A stretch of 64,000 nucleotides of DNA from assembly GCF_037975245.1 (NCBI RefSeq), contig NC_092572.1, positions 18,123,489 through 18,187,488 on the forward strand. Direction: 5' to 3'. Source of the DNA: Apostichopus japonicus. Taxonomy: Eukaryota; Echinodermata; Holothuroidea; Aspidochirotida; Stichopodidae. This document shows, piece by piece, positions 35,419 to 50,200 of the stretch. Under the pieces are notes generated by a model that was given only the letters and a program-made list of their open reading frames with translations, was not told the DNA's origin and made no database searches. Positions within the stretch are counted from its first letter, which is position 1. Each line of letters begins with the position of its first letter. The position numbers were made by a program, and so were the translations under genes.

Positions 35419-36005
35419 CATTACATTGTTCATAACGGCACAATCTTTTGTATCGTACTGTCTTTCAAAGGCCTGCCTCGCGTAGGAAATATGTAGTAGT
35501 TCTAACTGGAGCAAATCTGTTTCCACACTTAGTCATAGTTAATATGCTAAATAATGACAGAACATTCGAGCCAAATGGTTCAGACTGGCATTTTTTTTCA
35601 CATTCATCCTTGGAACTTGAAGAGTTAAATTACTTCTATAGCACACCGCCTATTCAACCCTCCCCCTATTCAACACCCTATTTGACCCTCTCTTCAATCT
35701 CAACTTAACATGTCGGAGGAATTTACAATCTCCTCCTTTCCCTCTCCCCCTTTTGCCCGTCGACCCGCCTTCCACTTCACCCGCTCCCCATCTTTGAATG
35801 GCCGCTGATTTTATCACTGCTGACAAAACAAGGCTTCAAGTGAAGGATATTGACCACAGTAACTCAGTGAGCACAGACGGCCAACCAAAACGTACATAGC
35901 TAACATACGTATAAAAATTTAGTACTTTTTAAGACAAAGTCGCCCAGGAAAGAACCTGGTCACGAAAACCAAACTACCGACTGATCCGCTCTCAACCCCA
36001 GTCCC

Positions 36006-36050
36006 ATTGCTTCTCGGCCTTTTGGCTAAGATCATGTGTAGTATCTGTTC
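36006..36050 (+). ncRNA. U2 snRNA 5' domain-like sequence, truncated
   Basis: ATTGCTTCTCGGCCTTTTGG then CTAAGATCATGTGTAGTATC then TGTTC matches the 5' end of U2 snRNA, including stem-loop I and the GTAGTA branch-site recognition segment, with about two differences. After TGTTC the resemblance stops: a short hairpin (TTCCC / GGGAA) follows, and stem IIb, the Sm site and stems III-IV are absent. It is most likely a truncated U2 pseudogene or a U2-headed retroposed repeat. It lies about 490 bases upstream of the PAFAH2-like start codon. Confidence 0.65.
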
Positions 36051-36535
36051 CCTTTCGAGGGGAATGGTGATGCACACCCGACGATGATCACGTATAGAAA
36101 TTAGTAGAAGAACATGTCCAAATAGTAGTAGTACATGTCAAGTAAGTAATAGTACACTTCAAGTTAGAAGTAGTACATAGTAGTACACTTAAAGTTAGTA
36201 GGAGTACATACCACTGTGGTCCTTTTGGCGTTCCATACATACGCGTATACCAATATAGGAAGTCCGATCCAACATTACATTACGCAATGTAGACTTTCGA
36301 ACATAGGTCTGGTGAGTTTCCTGTATTGAGACCCTCATTCATGAACAACGTTCTCCCTATTTCGCAGAACTGTGTCGTTCAACACATGTTTACACATTGT
36401 CATTGATATGTTTTTCAAACGAAAGTTAGTCACTTACAAGTTACAGTACTAAACGCGAGCTATTGTACGATAGCGATATACGATTTCTTTCAATCTTTGG
36501 TTAGCATCGGTGCTAGTTTTAGAAGGCTTGGCCCA

Positions 36536-39500
36536 ATGTCTTCGAACGGTTCTTTCAAACGTCAGATTCCGATTGGAAGCGGTAACTATGGCGTTGGCTG
36601 TACAGATTTCATGTCTAATTCTTCAAAAGCAGACATTGGGTAGGGTTTAACTTAGACAAGTTAGACTAGACCTAGCCTATAGGCCTAGGCTAATCCAAAT
36701 CCTTCCTGTAAAGTGTGATTTTAGGCCCTTATGTTTCGAACGTATTACTGGCAACAGCCCTAGAGTTTGATCTATGTGAGGTCTAGAATCCTACGTTGAA
36801 AAGTGTGACTACCATGGAGTACTGTACAAGTACGATTACGTTATTTTGTAAGATTACCCACAACAGCGAGGCCTAACGTTACTAGGAAGTTTAGCAAGTC
36901 AATAGCATCTCCCAACCAAAGCCTAGGTTGGCCTGCTCATTCTAGAGATATTTTTAGAATTTGATGTAATCATACTTCATTTTCATTATATTATTCATTG
37001 CCATTCTATCAAATTTTCATTCTATTATCAACATTGTTGAACCAAACTAAAGTAGGCTTCACACAAGGTACATAATCTAGGCCATATTTTATTGTCCCCG
37101 TAAGTTCTTTAATCAAGTCTAATTTTATAGTTAAAAGTGAGAGTACAATAGTTTTATGCCAAAGAGAATTTGCATGAGTTTGCCATTTTAAAACTTTTTT
37201 TTATCATGCATTGGGTTTTGTACCCAATGACTGAGCAGTGTCATGGGTGATAATGAGTGGAGACGAGGAGCCAAATGACCCCCATAACCACAGATACTCC
37301 TAACAATGTGATGATTTATGTGATAATATGGTCAAATGTACAGTAAGTCTCATTGATTGCTCCTAACCTAGTTTATGTAAAATTATGAGTGAACCTGATC
37401 TCTCTTAGTGTTATAGGTCTGTGCAATACTGCCATAACCAGAAATCTATGGTTGATAAGAAACTGTAGGTCAGTGAGGTACAGTACAGTATGTGTTAAAT
37501 GCAATGAAAGAGCATCACACTGTTTTGGAAAAGGAATATATACTGTACATAAACTATGTTTGTAGCTGTAAAGTACATATACATTTTAAGGAAGTCACCA
37601 TCTCAACCAACCATTCCTAGACAATGAAAAGGATTAAATAAGATTCTAGCAATGTAATCAGTGAAGTAAGTGCTATGAATGAGGTGACAAAACTCAAGAA
37701 TGATCATGTACTATAAATTGGTCTTTCTGGCAAGTGATTTGGGGATATGGGGACATGTGGGTGGGTTGGGGGGGGGGGAGGTGGATGGAAGTTGACAACT
37801 TTGTGAATGAACCACACATGTATAGCTCTAGATTGATAGTAATTTCATTGAATGCCCTTTTACCAGACTCTGGTTTCTTGTTTGTATTCGGTGTAATTAT
37901 TTCCTTTTCTTGTTTTTTTTTTTTTTTTAAACCTACAGATGTTTCTTCAGGTTGTTTTATCCCATTGATAAAGATCTCTTAGATGGAGACCAGAGCAAGA
38001 GAGCTCTATGGCTTCCTGGCTCAGAATATGCAAAAGGTTACGCAAGTGTCGTGAACATCCCAGGGTTTGCACTCTGTGCAAAGATCATTGCAGGTAAAGT
38101 GTAGTTCAGTTATCAGTTATGAAACTTCACGGTGTCCTCTTATTTCCCCTAGTTTGCAAACAAATGAAACAGTTAACTGTAGATAGTGAGAAGGTTGTGT
38201 TGTTAGAGAGAGAGGGGGGGGGGGCAGGTGGAGGGATGGGTGAGGGGGAGGTTGGGTGTTATGGTTTGTTAATAAAAGATGACTTAAACAGAGTTCCCTG
38301 ATTTTCAATGATTAATTATTTTAGAACTCTTGGTTGCCTTGTTGTTTTCTGAAAAGCCATGTTTTGACAACCATGGTAGAGGGTGAACTTCTTTATCTAC
38401 TATTAGATTACTTATTTATCTACTATATTCTTTATCTAACTTCTTTATCTAATCTTATCTACTACCTTCTTTATCTACTCTATATACTACTATTAGATTA
38501 CTACTATTAGATTACTATGGCGGAGGTAAAGCTTAGTGGTTAACGCCGGCGTCTCCCAGTCATGAGATCCCCGGTTCGATTCCCCGCCGACAGCAATGTG
38601 TGTCGTCTGGCAAGGGTGTTGTTCAATAAACAACTTCCCGACATGGACGTTAAATGGATGTGTGCCGAGAAATTGGCTTCGGTCAGCTTGCGAGTCTAAA
38701 AGCCTCCATGGCTTCTTTCACGAGTTCCTGCTTGCGGGAAGATCACATGTACATACATACATACTTATCTTTACAGTTGTATGAATGGTGGTTACATGAA
38801 AGACAACCTTTGTTAACCATCACTTTCTCATGGTAGAACTTAAAGAAGGTTTTCTGTTGATGTACAGGGTATTTCCAGACCTAGTTTGGATCAACTTAAT
38901 TGACAAAGATTACAGAAATTGATCTGAGCTCTTGGACCAAGTAGAATTAAATGGAAAGGTCTCATTCTTGCTACAATTTTTTAGGGGTGAAGGAATACTT
39001 CTCTGTCATTTGTAAAGAACATTGTTGAGGTGAAATTTTACTTCAGTGGATCTGCAAGAAAATATCTCTTTGGTATTAGTTTTAAAGTTAGAAGTTAGAA
39101 AAAAAAGTTGTCTGTTGTTTGCAATCAGAGATAATAGTTTTTTTGCTTTCATGAACAGGATCCAGACGAATTCCGGCGGTATGGAATGCCCCGTTAGCAT
39201 CATCAGAGAGCCCCTTCCCCGTTATAGTCTTCTCACATGGCTTGAGTTCCTGTAGGACCACCTACTGTTGCATATGCATAGATCTAGCTTCACATGGCTT
39301 CATTGTTGCAGCTGCAGAACATAGGTGAGAGCCAAAAAAAATTGTTTTTTTTTTATTTGGTATTTTGTTTGATAAAGGGTCCGGGAAAATGCTATTTCGT
39401 GTTATTGGAATCTTTGACTTTGAATAATTTTCAACACAATTTAAAGACCAAAATGAACTATTTTGTCTAATAGTGACATTAAGAGGACAAACCTTGTCAT

Positions 39501-42500
39501 GGGGTTGTATGCACAGGATTTTAAAGGTGGAGGAGGGGCCAAATTCTAAAATTACTGCGACTGATTTGGATGGACTCTGAACCTATATGGTAGGGCCAGA
39601 GGTGAATGAAGGATTTTATAATGGATGAGTTGTAGCCCTGTGGTCATTGAATCTGACTCACATATAGGGGGATCTGGGCGTTCTTTAAAGGTGTAAATTA
39701 GGGTGTACAAATAAATTTTTTGTGTTTATTTTGTGTGTTATCTTTTGAGTGGTTCAAAAGGGATGTACACTCCTAGCAGTAGTGTAATTCTTCTCCGACT
39801 GAATGTGAGATATCTCCAGACTGAACCATTTCCCCCAAACTGACAATGGAAGGTGGTGGACCATGGCCCCCCAGTTCCCCTCCCCCACCCATCGTGCAGG
39901 CCACTGGCAGTGTTGGAGGTGTTTCTTATTTATTAACTTTCCCTTGTGAGGGGGGAAGAGGTGGCTATCAGTCTTATGAGCAATCTTGTGTTTAAATATT
40001 CAAAAAACTAGGTTGAAGGATTTTTTTTTCATTGCTTGTTCTCAAAATAGCATGATGCAGTGCATCTTTCTTTAAATGACTAACACTAATGTTTACATAC
40101 AATTTATACATGTTTCTCTCTTTACATAGAAGTTTGACCATGGTTGCATAATACTGTAGCTATACAATACTGCATCAATAATTCCCTGATGCTATACTGT
40201 ACATGTCTGGGTCATCTTTAGCTACTTCTGTTGGTTGTTTCTTTCATTTTTTTTTTCTTGTAAATAATCAATGAATATTTATTTTCTTGTCTATTTCATG
40301 TTTTTTTTTTCATCTTTAAAGGGACGAATCTGCTTGTATAAGTTATTACATCAAGAACAATAATTCTGATGGAAAGTTTGTGAAAGAACTAGTGAAGCAC
40401 AAGAAAGCCCCACACGATGACTTTGAATTGAGAAATTATCAGGTAAAGTGTCTCAAAAGGGACTTCATTTCCTTGCTCAGCTTCGATTGGCATTTATATT
40501 AAGTCACAGATTTGACTTCCTGGATCCTTCATGACTTGTTTTCATTTTGGAACGTTCTAGGTGACCTTGTAACAAACAGAATTAATTATGATTTACCATT
40601 GTATTTGTTTTAATAATGTCTTTGTAACAAAGCTAGGGGAGGAGGGGGGTATGGATGGGTATGTGAGGAGGTATGTATGTAGTGCTCTCGGGCCCCAGAT
40701 GGTTAGAATCCAGCACTGTAGCCAGTGATTATTCATGAACATAACATGGATCACATTTCAGATGTGCTAGCAGTATATGATGTGGTTGCTCTGAACACCA
40801 AGTAAGGTTCACTACACTAAACTGATGTCCATGTGGCATGTAGAGAATATATGTGAAGACACACATTTCTCATGAATATCTCAAAACGAAACATATGTAG
40901 TCATAAACCTTAAGACTAGTTTGGTCTAAGTCAAACACTGATACTACACTAGGTAGACCAGCAACTTTTCTTAATGAAAATGCAATGTTAAATTCCCTTT
41001 TTTCAAAAAATTGAAAGTAAAATTGTAATGCTAAAACCACATTGATGTCTCCATATAAAATGTTTCCATGATTCAATACTTAATGATCTTTTTTTTTCTT
41101 TCTCATATTTGCAGGTAAAACAAAGAGCAGACGAATGTATAGCAACTCTAGACACACTAACTGCTATGCATGATGGGAAGGAAGTAAAAAATATTATGCC
41201 CGACAAATTTGACTTCACTCAACTACAGGTATGAAACAGCATTTATAGATTTTACATTTTTCATACTGTAGCAGGCAAAAGAAATGTGTGAAAATTCTGT
41301 ACTGGTTTCTGACGGCCACTCCAGTCTTTGGTTTCCTGCTCAGGTGTGTAACTTCTGTTCGCTGAATCATTAGTTCATATATCAAGTCAGATATGCTTTA
41401 TATTTTTCATACTCATTTATATTGTATTTTATTCTGCACTTTTACTACATATTTTGTGTCATGTAATTTTTATCTCAATACATTACATGTATAGAGATAT
41501 TGTAACAGTAAGTGGGACTCTCTCTTCTCTTAAAAATTTTTCAGCGTCTTCAAACAAAGTTCTTTTTCTCTGGAATTTCCAGAGCAAGAATATATCATAT
41601 AGACCAACAAAAGTTACTATTTTTTATTCCAGAATTGTATCTCATTCTGTGACTTTTTCACCGATTTATGTCCAAATCGGGCCAATTTGGACTGAAAACA
41701 CACTTTGGCAGACCTGTTTTGCACACGCTCCAAAACTTATGTTTTATGAAAGAGAATAGAATAGAACTGTCTTTCAACAGTGGTATCGTCTAAGATAGGG
41801 TCCTATGTATTATATATTTTATTAACATTTTAAACTTTCATTTGTTGTTTACAGGTAGGTATTAATAAGAATTTTACTACATGTATATGACATTTTATGG
41901 CTTTTATTTGCTGTATTTGATGGTTAAATGATTTTTCTTTCTTAAAACAACACTGAGCTGCCGCCCCTACTATTAGTAAAAAGATCCGTTTTTGATGATT
42001 AAGCCCCGCCCCCAAGTCTGTTTTGTAGCAGATTGGCTATGACTCATAACAGCTACACGAAAATGGCTACGCTCGCGACCAATTTCTGTAGTGTAGTTAG
42101 GTACGCGAGGTGTTAGTGTATTGCATGCTAATTACATTCTGTACTGCTGAATTCCATTTAAGGATAGTACTGGTGTTCAGGTAGCTTTTCAGAGCAAGGG
42201 CCATGATAAGTTTGTTTGATTGCCCTTCATGTATTTTGTATAATTACGTATACACATTCTTGTATTTCTGAAGGCTACTTACTGTAGGCCTAGTGCATTT
42301 AAAAAATATATATATATAAGCCTAGGCCTATTAGGCTTTCAGTGATAGCCACATTAGCATTGTACTGGTGTTCAGACAGCTTTTCCTAGGAAGGACCAGG
42401 GTAAGTTTGTTTGATGGGTACGTATAAAAGAGGAGCCGGCCATAGCATCACAACTTTTATAAGACTATAAAAATTGTATAAGGTTATGTTTTATTTATAA

Positions 42501-44236
42501 GGATATAAGATGTATAAGGTTATATGAAGTATGTTTAGCTTTCTTTTGAACCTGTAATGTTTGACATCAGATGTACAAAGAATTAAAATAAAATAACAAA
42601 ATGGAGAGGAACTGAGGTGGCTATTAGGGGAAGAGGAGGCCACTAGGCCACCCATCACTTGCATATAAAAACTTGTAACCTTCTTTTACATTATTTTTTT
42701 CCAAGTCATAAATCCATGAAATCTTCATGTCCAAAAATTGAGATGGAAAAACGTGGGTTGTTTTGATATCTAGAAATGGACACAGTTTTGATGGTAGTCA
42801 CCACTACAGTAACATACATAGTTCAATAGGCCTAGCTCTCAAGGCAGGCATCAAGAATATGGTCGAGTTGTTCGCCTCTTCTAATTTGGCTGTTGTCATT
42901 GACGTCAAACTATATGACCAAAAAGTCCAACAGAGACTGACCTAAGATGAAGGATACCACATAAAAAACAAGTTCTTAGGTATTCTATGACATTACTAAA
43001 CCTTGCAATGTCGTTCTTTCGACTAACAGGCAATGAGCGCTAAAGGCAAGACTAGCAGGATAAAGTGTAACCTGCAGAGACTATTCGTGGCAAAGTAGCA
43101 AAAATGCAAGTTATGTATTTGTTGTACCATGATTGATATTGATAATTGTAGAGACAGAGCAAAGATTTGAAATTAGGAATCAAAATTAAAACTTCCAGTA
43201 TTGAGATACTGCATCATTGATGCTCTTGTTTATTTACTGTTACATAGCAATCTAGAGCACTTTTGTGGATTTTACGCTTTATAAAATAAATTATTAAATT
43301 ATTATTAGATACAAGTCCTGGTATTGAACTCCCATTTTGAGTCTTTTGTTCAAATTCAAGATGTCTGATTCCTAATGGAAAGCTTCATTTTTCATTTCTG
43401 AGTCTGAACTCAGTCCAAACTCTCTCATTATAGTGCAAGTGCAGGCCTTTAGTTACTGTGCAAGTCAGCCTTAATTCTGTAAAGATGTTTTACTACTTTA
43501 CTTCGTTTTGGACTGGACTCTTTCTCTCAGCCTTGAAGTCAGTCCAGGTCATAATTCCACAATCCATGTCTCTACATAGGTACAATACACGTTAGTCCAG
43601 TTTCTTCAAAGGATAACCCATAATTAATATTAATCATTCAACAGGGTAAATTAGATTTGGAAAGAGTTGCGATTTGCGGACATTCTTTTGGTGGAGGAAC
43701 CTCTATCGTTGCCATGTCAAAGGATTCTAGATTCAAGTTAGTAATTGAACTCTTTATACCGTAATGGGTCCAGGTTTCAGAAATTTTTATTTTGCCATGG
43801 TTGAACTTATTGACCATGGTTGCTATTTTCACTTTGCTCTGTAGGAAGACTTAAGCTTGTTTAACAACAAAAGTTTACTTGCTGTGGCCAATTGCATTGC
43901 TGAAAGCAGTAGAGATGACAGGGAGAGGGAATGGGGAGGAAGGGTGGTGTTATCATGATGCATTATGGAAAATGCTCTGGGAAAAGAAGGTAGTGGTGGG
44001 ATGGAGGCGGGTTGCAACGTACTGTGTAAGCAACTATTAACAGATATATCTCATAGTTGAAGAAAGTTGAATAACATTTCTGATAGATAGATGGACGGAC
44101 GGACGGATGGATGGAATATGTATATATATTATACAGAAAATAGTATAGTTCTATATGTATACATATTATATCGTATACAGAAATAGTGTAGTTCTATATT
44201 ATATATATTGTATATTGTATACAGAAAATAGTATAG

Positions 44237-44284
<48 letters not shown>

Positions 44285-47200
44285 TATCGTTTACAGATAA
44301 TAGTAGAGAACATAGTATACATAAAATAGTGTAATTCTATATATGAAATGAAAGTACTGCTATACAGTATATCTTCTCATGTTTGGAGCATTTTAACATA
44401 GCGCTCATAAATGCAACATCAGATAAAATTTTCCTTCCAGTAGTTAGAATGAAACAAAAAGGGGAAATAAATTGTGCTGAATTTTTAGTTTTGATGTATT
44501 TTTGGAAACAAAAACTGCTATAGCAGCTATCTCATGATATGTTGTATCATTTCTCCTCATTGATGAGTAGTTTTGTTTTCAGTAGATGAGACAAATTTTT
44601 CAAAGATATTTTTCTTAACTGCTTTTAATGTGTTATTACTCACACTTCCTACTGCAGATGCTCAGTTCCATTAGATGCCTGGCTCTTTCCATTGTCAGGA
44701 GATGTGTATGAGAAGGTCCAGCAGCCAATTCTGTTCATCAACACGTACTACTTCCAGTGGAAGGAGAATATTTCAAAAATGAACAAACTGATGCCTTCAG
44801 AGTACAATGATGCCCGTAGGATGCTTACGATAAGGTCTGTGGTCAAACTTATGACTTTTTACAAAGTTAGCAGCTAGAAAACCGAAGCGAGCACATATTT
44901 CTCAATTGATTGCAGTTGATTGCAGTACACTATGTTATGCAAATTTGATACTGTGAATATTTATGGCCTTGTGTCGATTCATGCGAGATATGAATATTTA
45001 TGAAGCATAAATTGAAGGGTATATCTGGCATAAAATTTCATATCCATGAACTTGTTCCTTTGCACTTATCTTTCTCAATTAAGCACATTTCCTTTGTATA
45101 ATTTGCAAGTGAAGATACCAATAATTGGGTAAAATTATGATAAGATTTGAACATTTTGTGTGTTTTAGTTAACACTTTATTAGTATTAACACTTACTACA
45201 AGTGTTACAATTATTACAATTTAAACTTTATTACCAAAGTTAAGCATAAATTGAAATTAACATTTATTACAAGTATTACAATTATTACAATTACAATTAT
45301 TACAATTAACACGTTATTACCAAAAGTTATGCATAAATTGATAGGCATATCTGATGCAAAATCCATTTTCATTAAAAAAAAGAGCACGCGTCCTAGGAAT
45401 ATATCATAGAATACGTCGTCTATTGATCTTCGGAAGTAAAGATACAGTTCAGTACATTTGTAAGAATTGCTGGAAATTGACAATCAAAAGCAGATATGTG
45501 GCATTTTGAAATAGATGGAAAAAGACGTTAACTAATTATTCTTGTTTCTCAGAGAGACAGTACATTTCAGCCAGTGTGACGCACCATTACAGTACTTCTT
45601 CTTTTCAGTTTACTGTTTATTCTTGTTTCTCAGAGAGACAGTACATTTCAGCCAGTCTGACGTACCATTACTTCTTCTTTTCGTTTACTGTTTATTCTTG
45701 TTTCTCAGAGAGACAGTACATTTCAGCCAGTGTGAGGTACCATTACTTCTTCCTTTCTGTTTACTGTTTATTCTTGTTTCTCAGAGAGACAGTACATTTC
45801 AGCCAGTGTGATGTACCATTACTTCTTCCTTTCCGTTTACTGTTTATTCTTGTTTCTCAGAGAGACAGTACATTTCAGCCAGTCTGACGTACCATTACTT
45901 CTTCCTTTTCGTTTACTGTTTATTCTTGTTTCTCAGAGAGACAGTACATTTCAGCCAGTGTGATGTACCATTACTTCTTCCTTTCTGTTTACTGTTTATT
46001 CTTGTTTCTCAGAGAGACAGTACATTTCAGCCAGTGTGACGTACCATTACTTCTTCCTTTCCGTTTACTGTTTATTCTTGTTTCTCAGAGAGACAGTACA
46101 TTTCAGCCAGAGTGACGTACCATTACTTCTTCTTTTCAGTTTACTGTTTATTCTTGTTTCTCAGAGAGAGAGTACATTTCAGCCAGAGTGACGTACCATT
46201 ACATCTTCTTTTCAGTTTACTGTTTATTCTTGTTTCTCAGAGAGACAGTACATTTCAGCCAGTGTGACGTACAATTACTTCTTCCTTTCCGTTTACTGTT
46301 TATTCTTGTTTCTCAGAGAGACAGTACATTTCAGCCAGAGTGACGTACCATTACATCTTCTTTTCAGTTTACTGTTTATTCTTGTTTCTCAGAGAGACAG
46401 TACATTTCAGCCAGTGTGACGTACCATTACTTCTTCCTTTCTGTTTACTGTTTATTCTTGTTTCTCAGAGAGATAGTACATTTCAGCCAGTGTGACGTAC
46501 CATTACTTCTTCTTTTCAGTTTACTGTTTATTCTTGTTTCTCAGAGAGACAGTACATTTCAGCCAGTGTGACGTACCATTACTTCTTCTTTTCAGTTTAC
46601 TGTTTATTCTTGTTTCTCAGAGAGACAGTACATTTCAGCCAGTGTGACGTACCATTACTTCTTCCTTTCCGTTTACTGTTTATTCTTGTTTCTCAGAGAG
46701 ACAGTACATTTCAGCCAGAGTGACGTACCATTACTTCTTCTTTTCAGTTTACTGTTTATTCTTGTTTCTCAGAGAGACAGTACATTTCAGCCAGTGTGAT
46801 GTACCATTACTTCTTCCTTTCTGTTTACTGTTTATTCTTGTTTCTCAGAGAGACAGTACATTTCAGCCAGTGTGACGTACCATTACTTCTTCTTTTCAGT
46901 TTACTGTTTATTCTTGTTTCTCAGAGAGACAGTACATTTCAGCCAGTGTGACGTACCATTACTTCTTCTTTTCAGTTTACTGTTTATTCTTGTTTCTCAG
47001 AGAGACAGTACATTTCAGCCAGAGTGACGTACCATTACTTCTTACTTTCCGTTTACTGTTTATTCTTGTTTCTCAGAGAGACAGTACATTTCAGCCAGTG
47101 TGACGTACCATTACTTCTTCCTTTCCGTTTACTGTTTATTCTTGTTTCTCAAAGAGACAGTACATTTCAGCCAGTGTGACGTACCATTACTTCTTCTTTT

Positions 47201-50200
47201 CAGTTTACTGTTTATTCTTGTTTCTCAGAGAGACAGTACATTTCAGCCAGAGTGACGTACCATTACTTCTTACTTTCTGTTTACTGTTTATTCTTGTTTC
47301 TCAGAGAGACAGTACATTTCAGCCAGAGTGACGTACCATTACTTCTTCTTTTCAGTTTACTGTTTATTCTTGTTTCTCAGAGAGACAGTACATTTCAGCC
47401 AGTGTGACGTACCATTACTTCTTCCTTTCCGTTTACTGTTTATTCTTGTTTCTCAGAGAGACAGTACATTTCAGCCAGTGTGACGTACCATTACTTCTTC
47501 CTTTCCGTTTACTGTTTATTCTTGTTTCTCAGAGAGACAGTACATTTCAGCCAGTGTGACGTACCATTACTTCTTCTTTTCAGTTTACTGTTTATTCTTG
47601 TTTCTCAGAGAGGCAGTACATTTCAGCCAGTCTGACGTACCATTACTTCTTCCTTTCCGTTTACTGTTTATTCTTGTTTCTCAGAGAGACAGTACATTTC
47701 AGCCAGAGTGACGTACCATTACTTCTTCCTTTCCGTTTACTGTTTATTCTTGTTTCTCAGAGAGACAGTACATTTCAGCCAGTGTGACGTACCATTACTT
47801 CTTCTTTTCAGTTTACTGTGTATTCTTGTTTCTCAGAGAGACAGTACATTTCAGCCAGAGTGACGTACCATTACTTCTTCCTTTCCGTTTACTGTTTATT
47901 CTTGTTTCTCAGAGAGACAGTACATTTCAGCCAGAGTGACGTACCATTACTTCTTCCTTTCCGTTTACTGTTTATTCTTGTTTCTCAGAGAGACAGTACA
48001 TTTCAGCCAGTGTGACGTACCATTACTTCTTCTTTTCAGTTTACTGTTTATTCTTGTTTCTCAGAGAGACAGTACATTTCAGCCAGTGTGACGTACCATT
48101 ACTTCTTCCTTTCCGTTTACTGTTTATTCTTGTTTCTCAGAGAGACAGTACATTTCAGCCAGTGTGACGTACCATTACTTCTTCCTTTCCGTTTACTGTT
48201 TATTCTTGTTTCTCAGAGAGACAGTACATTTCAGCCAGTGTGACGTACCATTACTTCTTCCTTTCTGTTTACTGTTTATTCTTGTTTCTCAGAGAGACAG
48301 TACATTTCAGCCAGTGTGACGTACCATTACTTCTTCCTTTTCGTTTACTGTTTATTCTTGTTTCTCAGAGAGACAGTACATTTCAGCCAGAGTGACGTAC
48401 CATTACTTCTTCTTTTCAGTTTACTGTTTATTCTTGTTTCTCAGAGAGACAGTAAATTTCAGCCAGAGTGACGTACCATTACTTCTTACTTTCTGTTTAC
48501 TGTTTATTCTTGTTTCTCAGAGAGACAGTACATTTCAGCCAGAGTGACGTACCATTACTTCTTACTTTCCGTTTACTGTTTATTCTTGTTTCTCAGAGAG
48601 ACAGTACATTTCAGCCAGAGTGACGTACCATTACTTCTTCCTTTCCGTTTACTGTTTATTCTTGTTTCTCAGAGAGACAGTACATTTCAGCCAGTGTGAC
48701 GTACCATTACTTCTTCCTTTTCGTTTACTGTTTATTCTTGTTTCTCAGAGAGACAGTACCATTACTTCTTCCTTTCTGTTTACTGTTTATTCTTGTTTCT
48801 CAGAGAGACAGTAAATTTCAGCCAGTGTGACGTACCATTACTTCTTCCTTTCCGTTTACTGTTTATTCTTGTTTCTCAGAGAGACAGTACATTTCAGCCA
48901 GTGTGACGTACCATTACTTCTTCCTTTCCGTTTATTGTTTATTCTTGTTTCTCAGAGAGACAGTAAATTTCAGCCAGTGTGACGTACCATTACTTCTTCC
49001 TTTTCGTTTACTGTTTATTCTTGTTTCTCAGAGAGACAGTACATTTCAGCCAGAGTGACGTACCATTACTTCTTCTTTTCAGTTTACTGTTTATTCTTGT
49101 TTCTCAGAGAGACAGTAAATTTCAGCCAGAGTGACGTACCATTACTTCTTACTTTCTGTTTACTGTTTATTCTTGTTTCTCAGAGAGACAGTACATTTCA
49201 GCCAGTATGACGTACCATTACTTCTTCCTTTTCGTTTACTGTTTATTCTTGTTTCTCAGAGAGACAGTACATTTCAGCCAGAGTGACGTACCATTACTTC
49301 TTACTTTCTGTTTACTGTTTATTCTTGTTTCTCAGAGAGACAGTACATTCCAGCCAGTGTGACGGACCATTACTTCTTCCTTTCCGTTTACTGTTTATTC
49401 TTGTTTCTCAGAGAGACAGTACATTTCAGCCAGTGTGACGTACCATTACTTCTTCCTTTCTGTTTACTGTTTATTCTCTTGTTTCTCAGAGAGACAGTAC
49501 ATTTCAGCCAGAGTGACGTACCATTACTTCTTCCTTTCTGTTTACTGTTTATTCTTGTTTCTCAGAGAGACAGTACATTTCAGCCAGTGTGACGTACCAT
49601 TACTTCTTCCTTTCTGTTTACTGTTTATTCTCTTGTTTCTCAGAGAGACAGTACATTCCAGCCAGTGTGACGTACCATTACTTCTTACTTTCTGTTTACT
49701 GTTTATTCTTGTTTCTCAGAGAGACAGTACATTTCAGCCAGTGTGACGTACCATTACTTCTTCCTTTCTGTTTACTGTTTCTTCTTGTTTCTCAGAGAGA
49801 CAGTACATTTCAGCCAGTGTGACGTACCATTACTTCTTCCTTTCCGTTTACTGTTTATTCTTGTTTCTCAGAGAGACAGTACATTTCAGCCAGAGTGACG
49901 TACCATTACTTCTTCCTCTTGCTGTATCAAAGAAGATAAAGTACACCGGCAGCCTGAGGCCAGACATTGCTTTGGAAATCAGCAACAGAGCCATGCTGGC
50001 CTTCTTATGGCAACATTTAAGTTAGAATTAATTATGTTTTGAAATAATTTTTGTAAAGAATTTATGCAATTTTTATGTAATTTATGTAAAGAAATAATTT
50101 AATGTAAAGTAGAGGTTGCATTTTGTAATGAATTGACCACAAGTTGCTATACTGGAATGTTAAGGGCAAGATGAGTAAGTACTGTGGATTTTGATTGGAC

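Noticed and set aside
38520-38595. Functional tRNA gene
   Set aside because: The tRNA-like head is followed by a SINE body shared with 58,955-59,190.
45541-49916. CRISPR-like array
   Set aside because: Units are near identical throughout with no unique spacers, and the unit matches the adjacent exon boundary of a eukaryotic gene.
45542-50025. Chain of overlapping open frames reading VYCLFLFLRETVHFSQ repeats as a repeat protein
   Set aside because: Units are 1 mod 3 in length, so no frame stays open beyond a few units. The sequence is explained as a copied intron/exon boundary.
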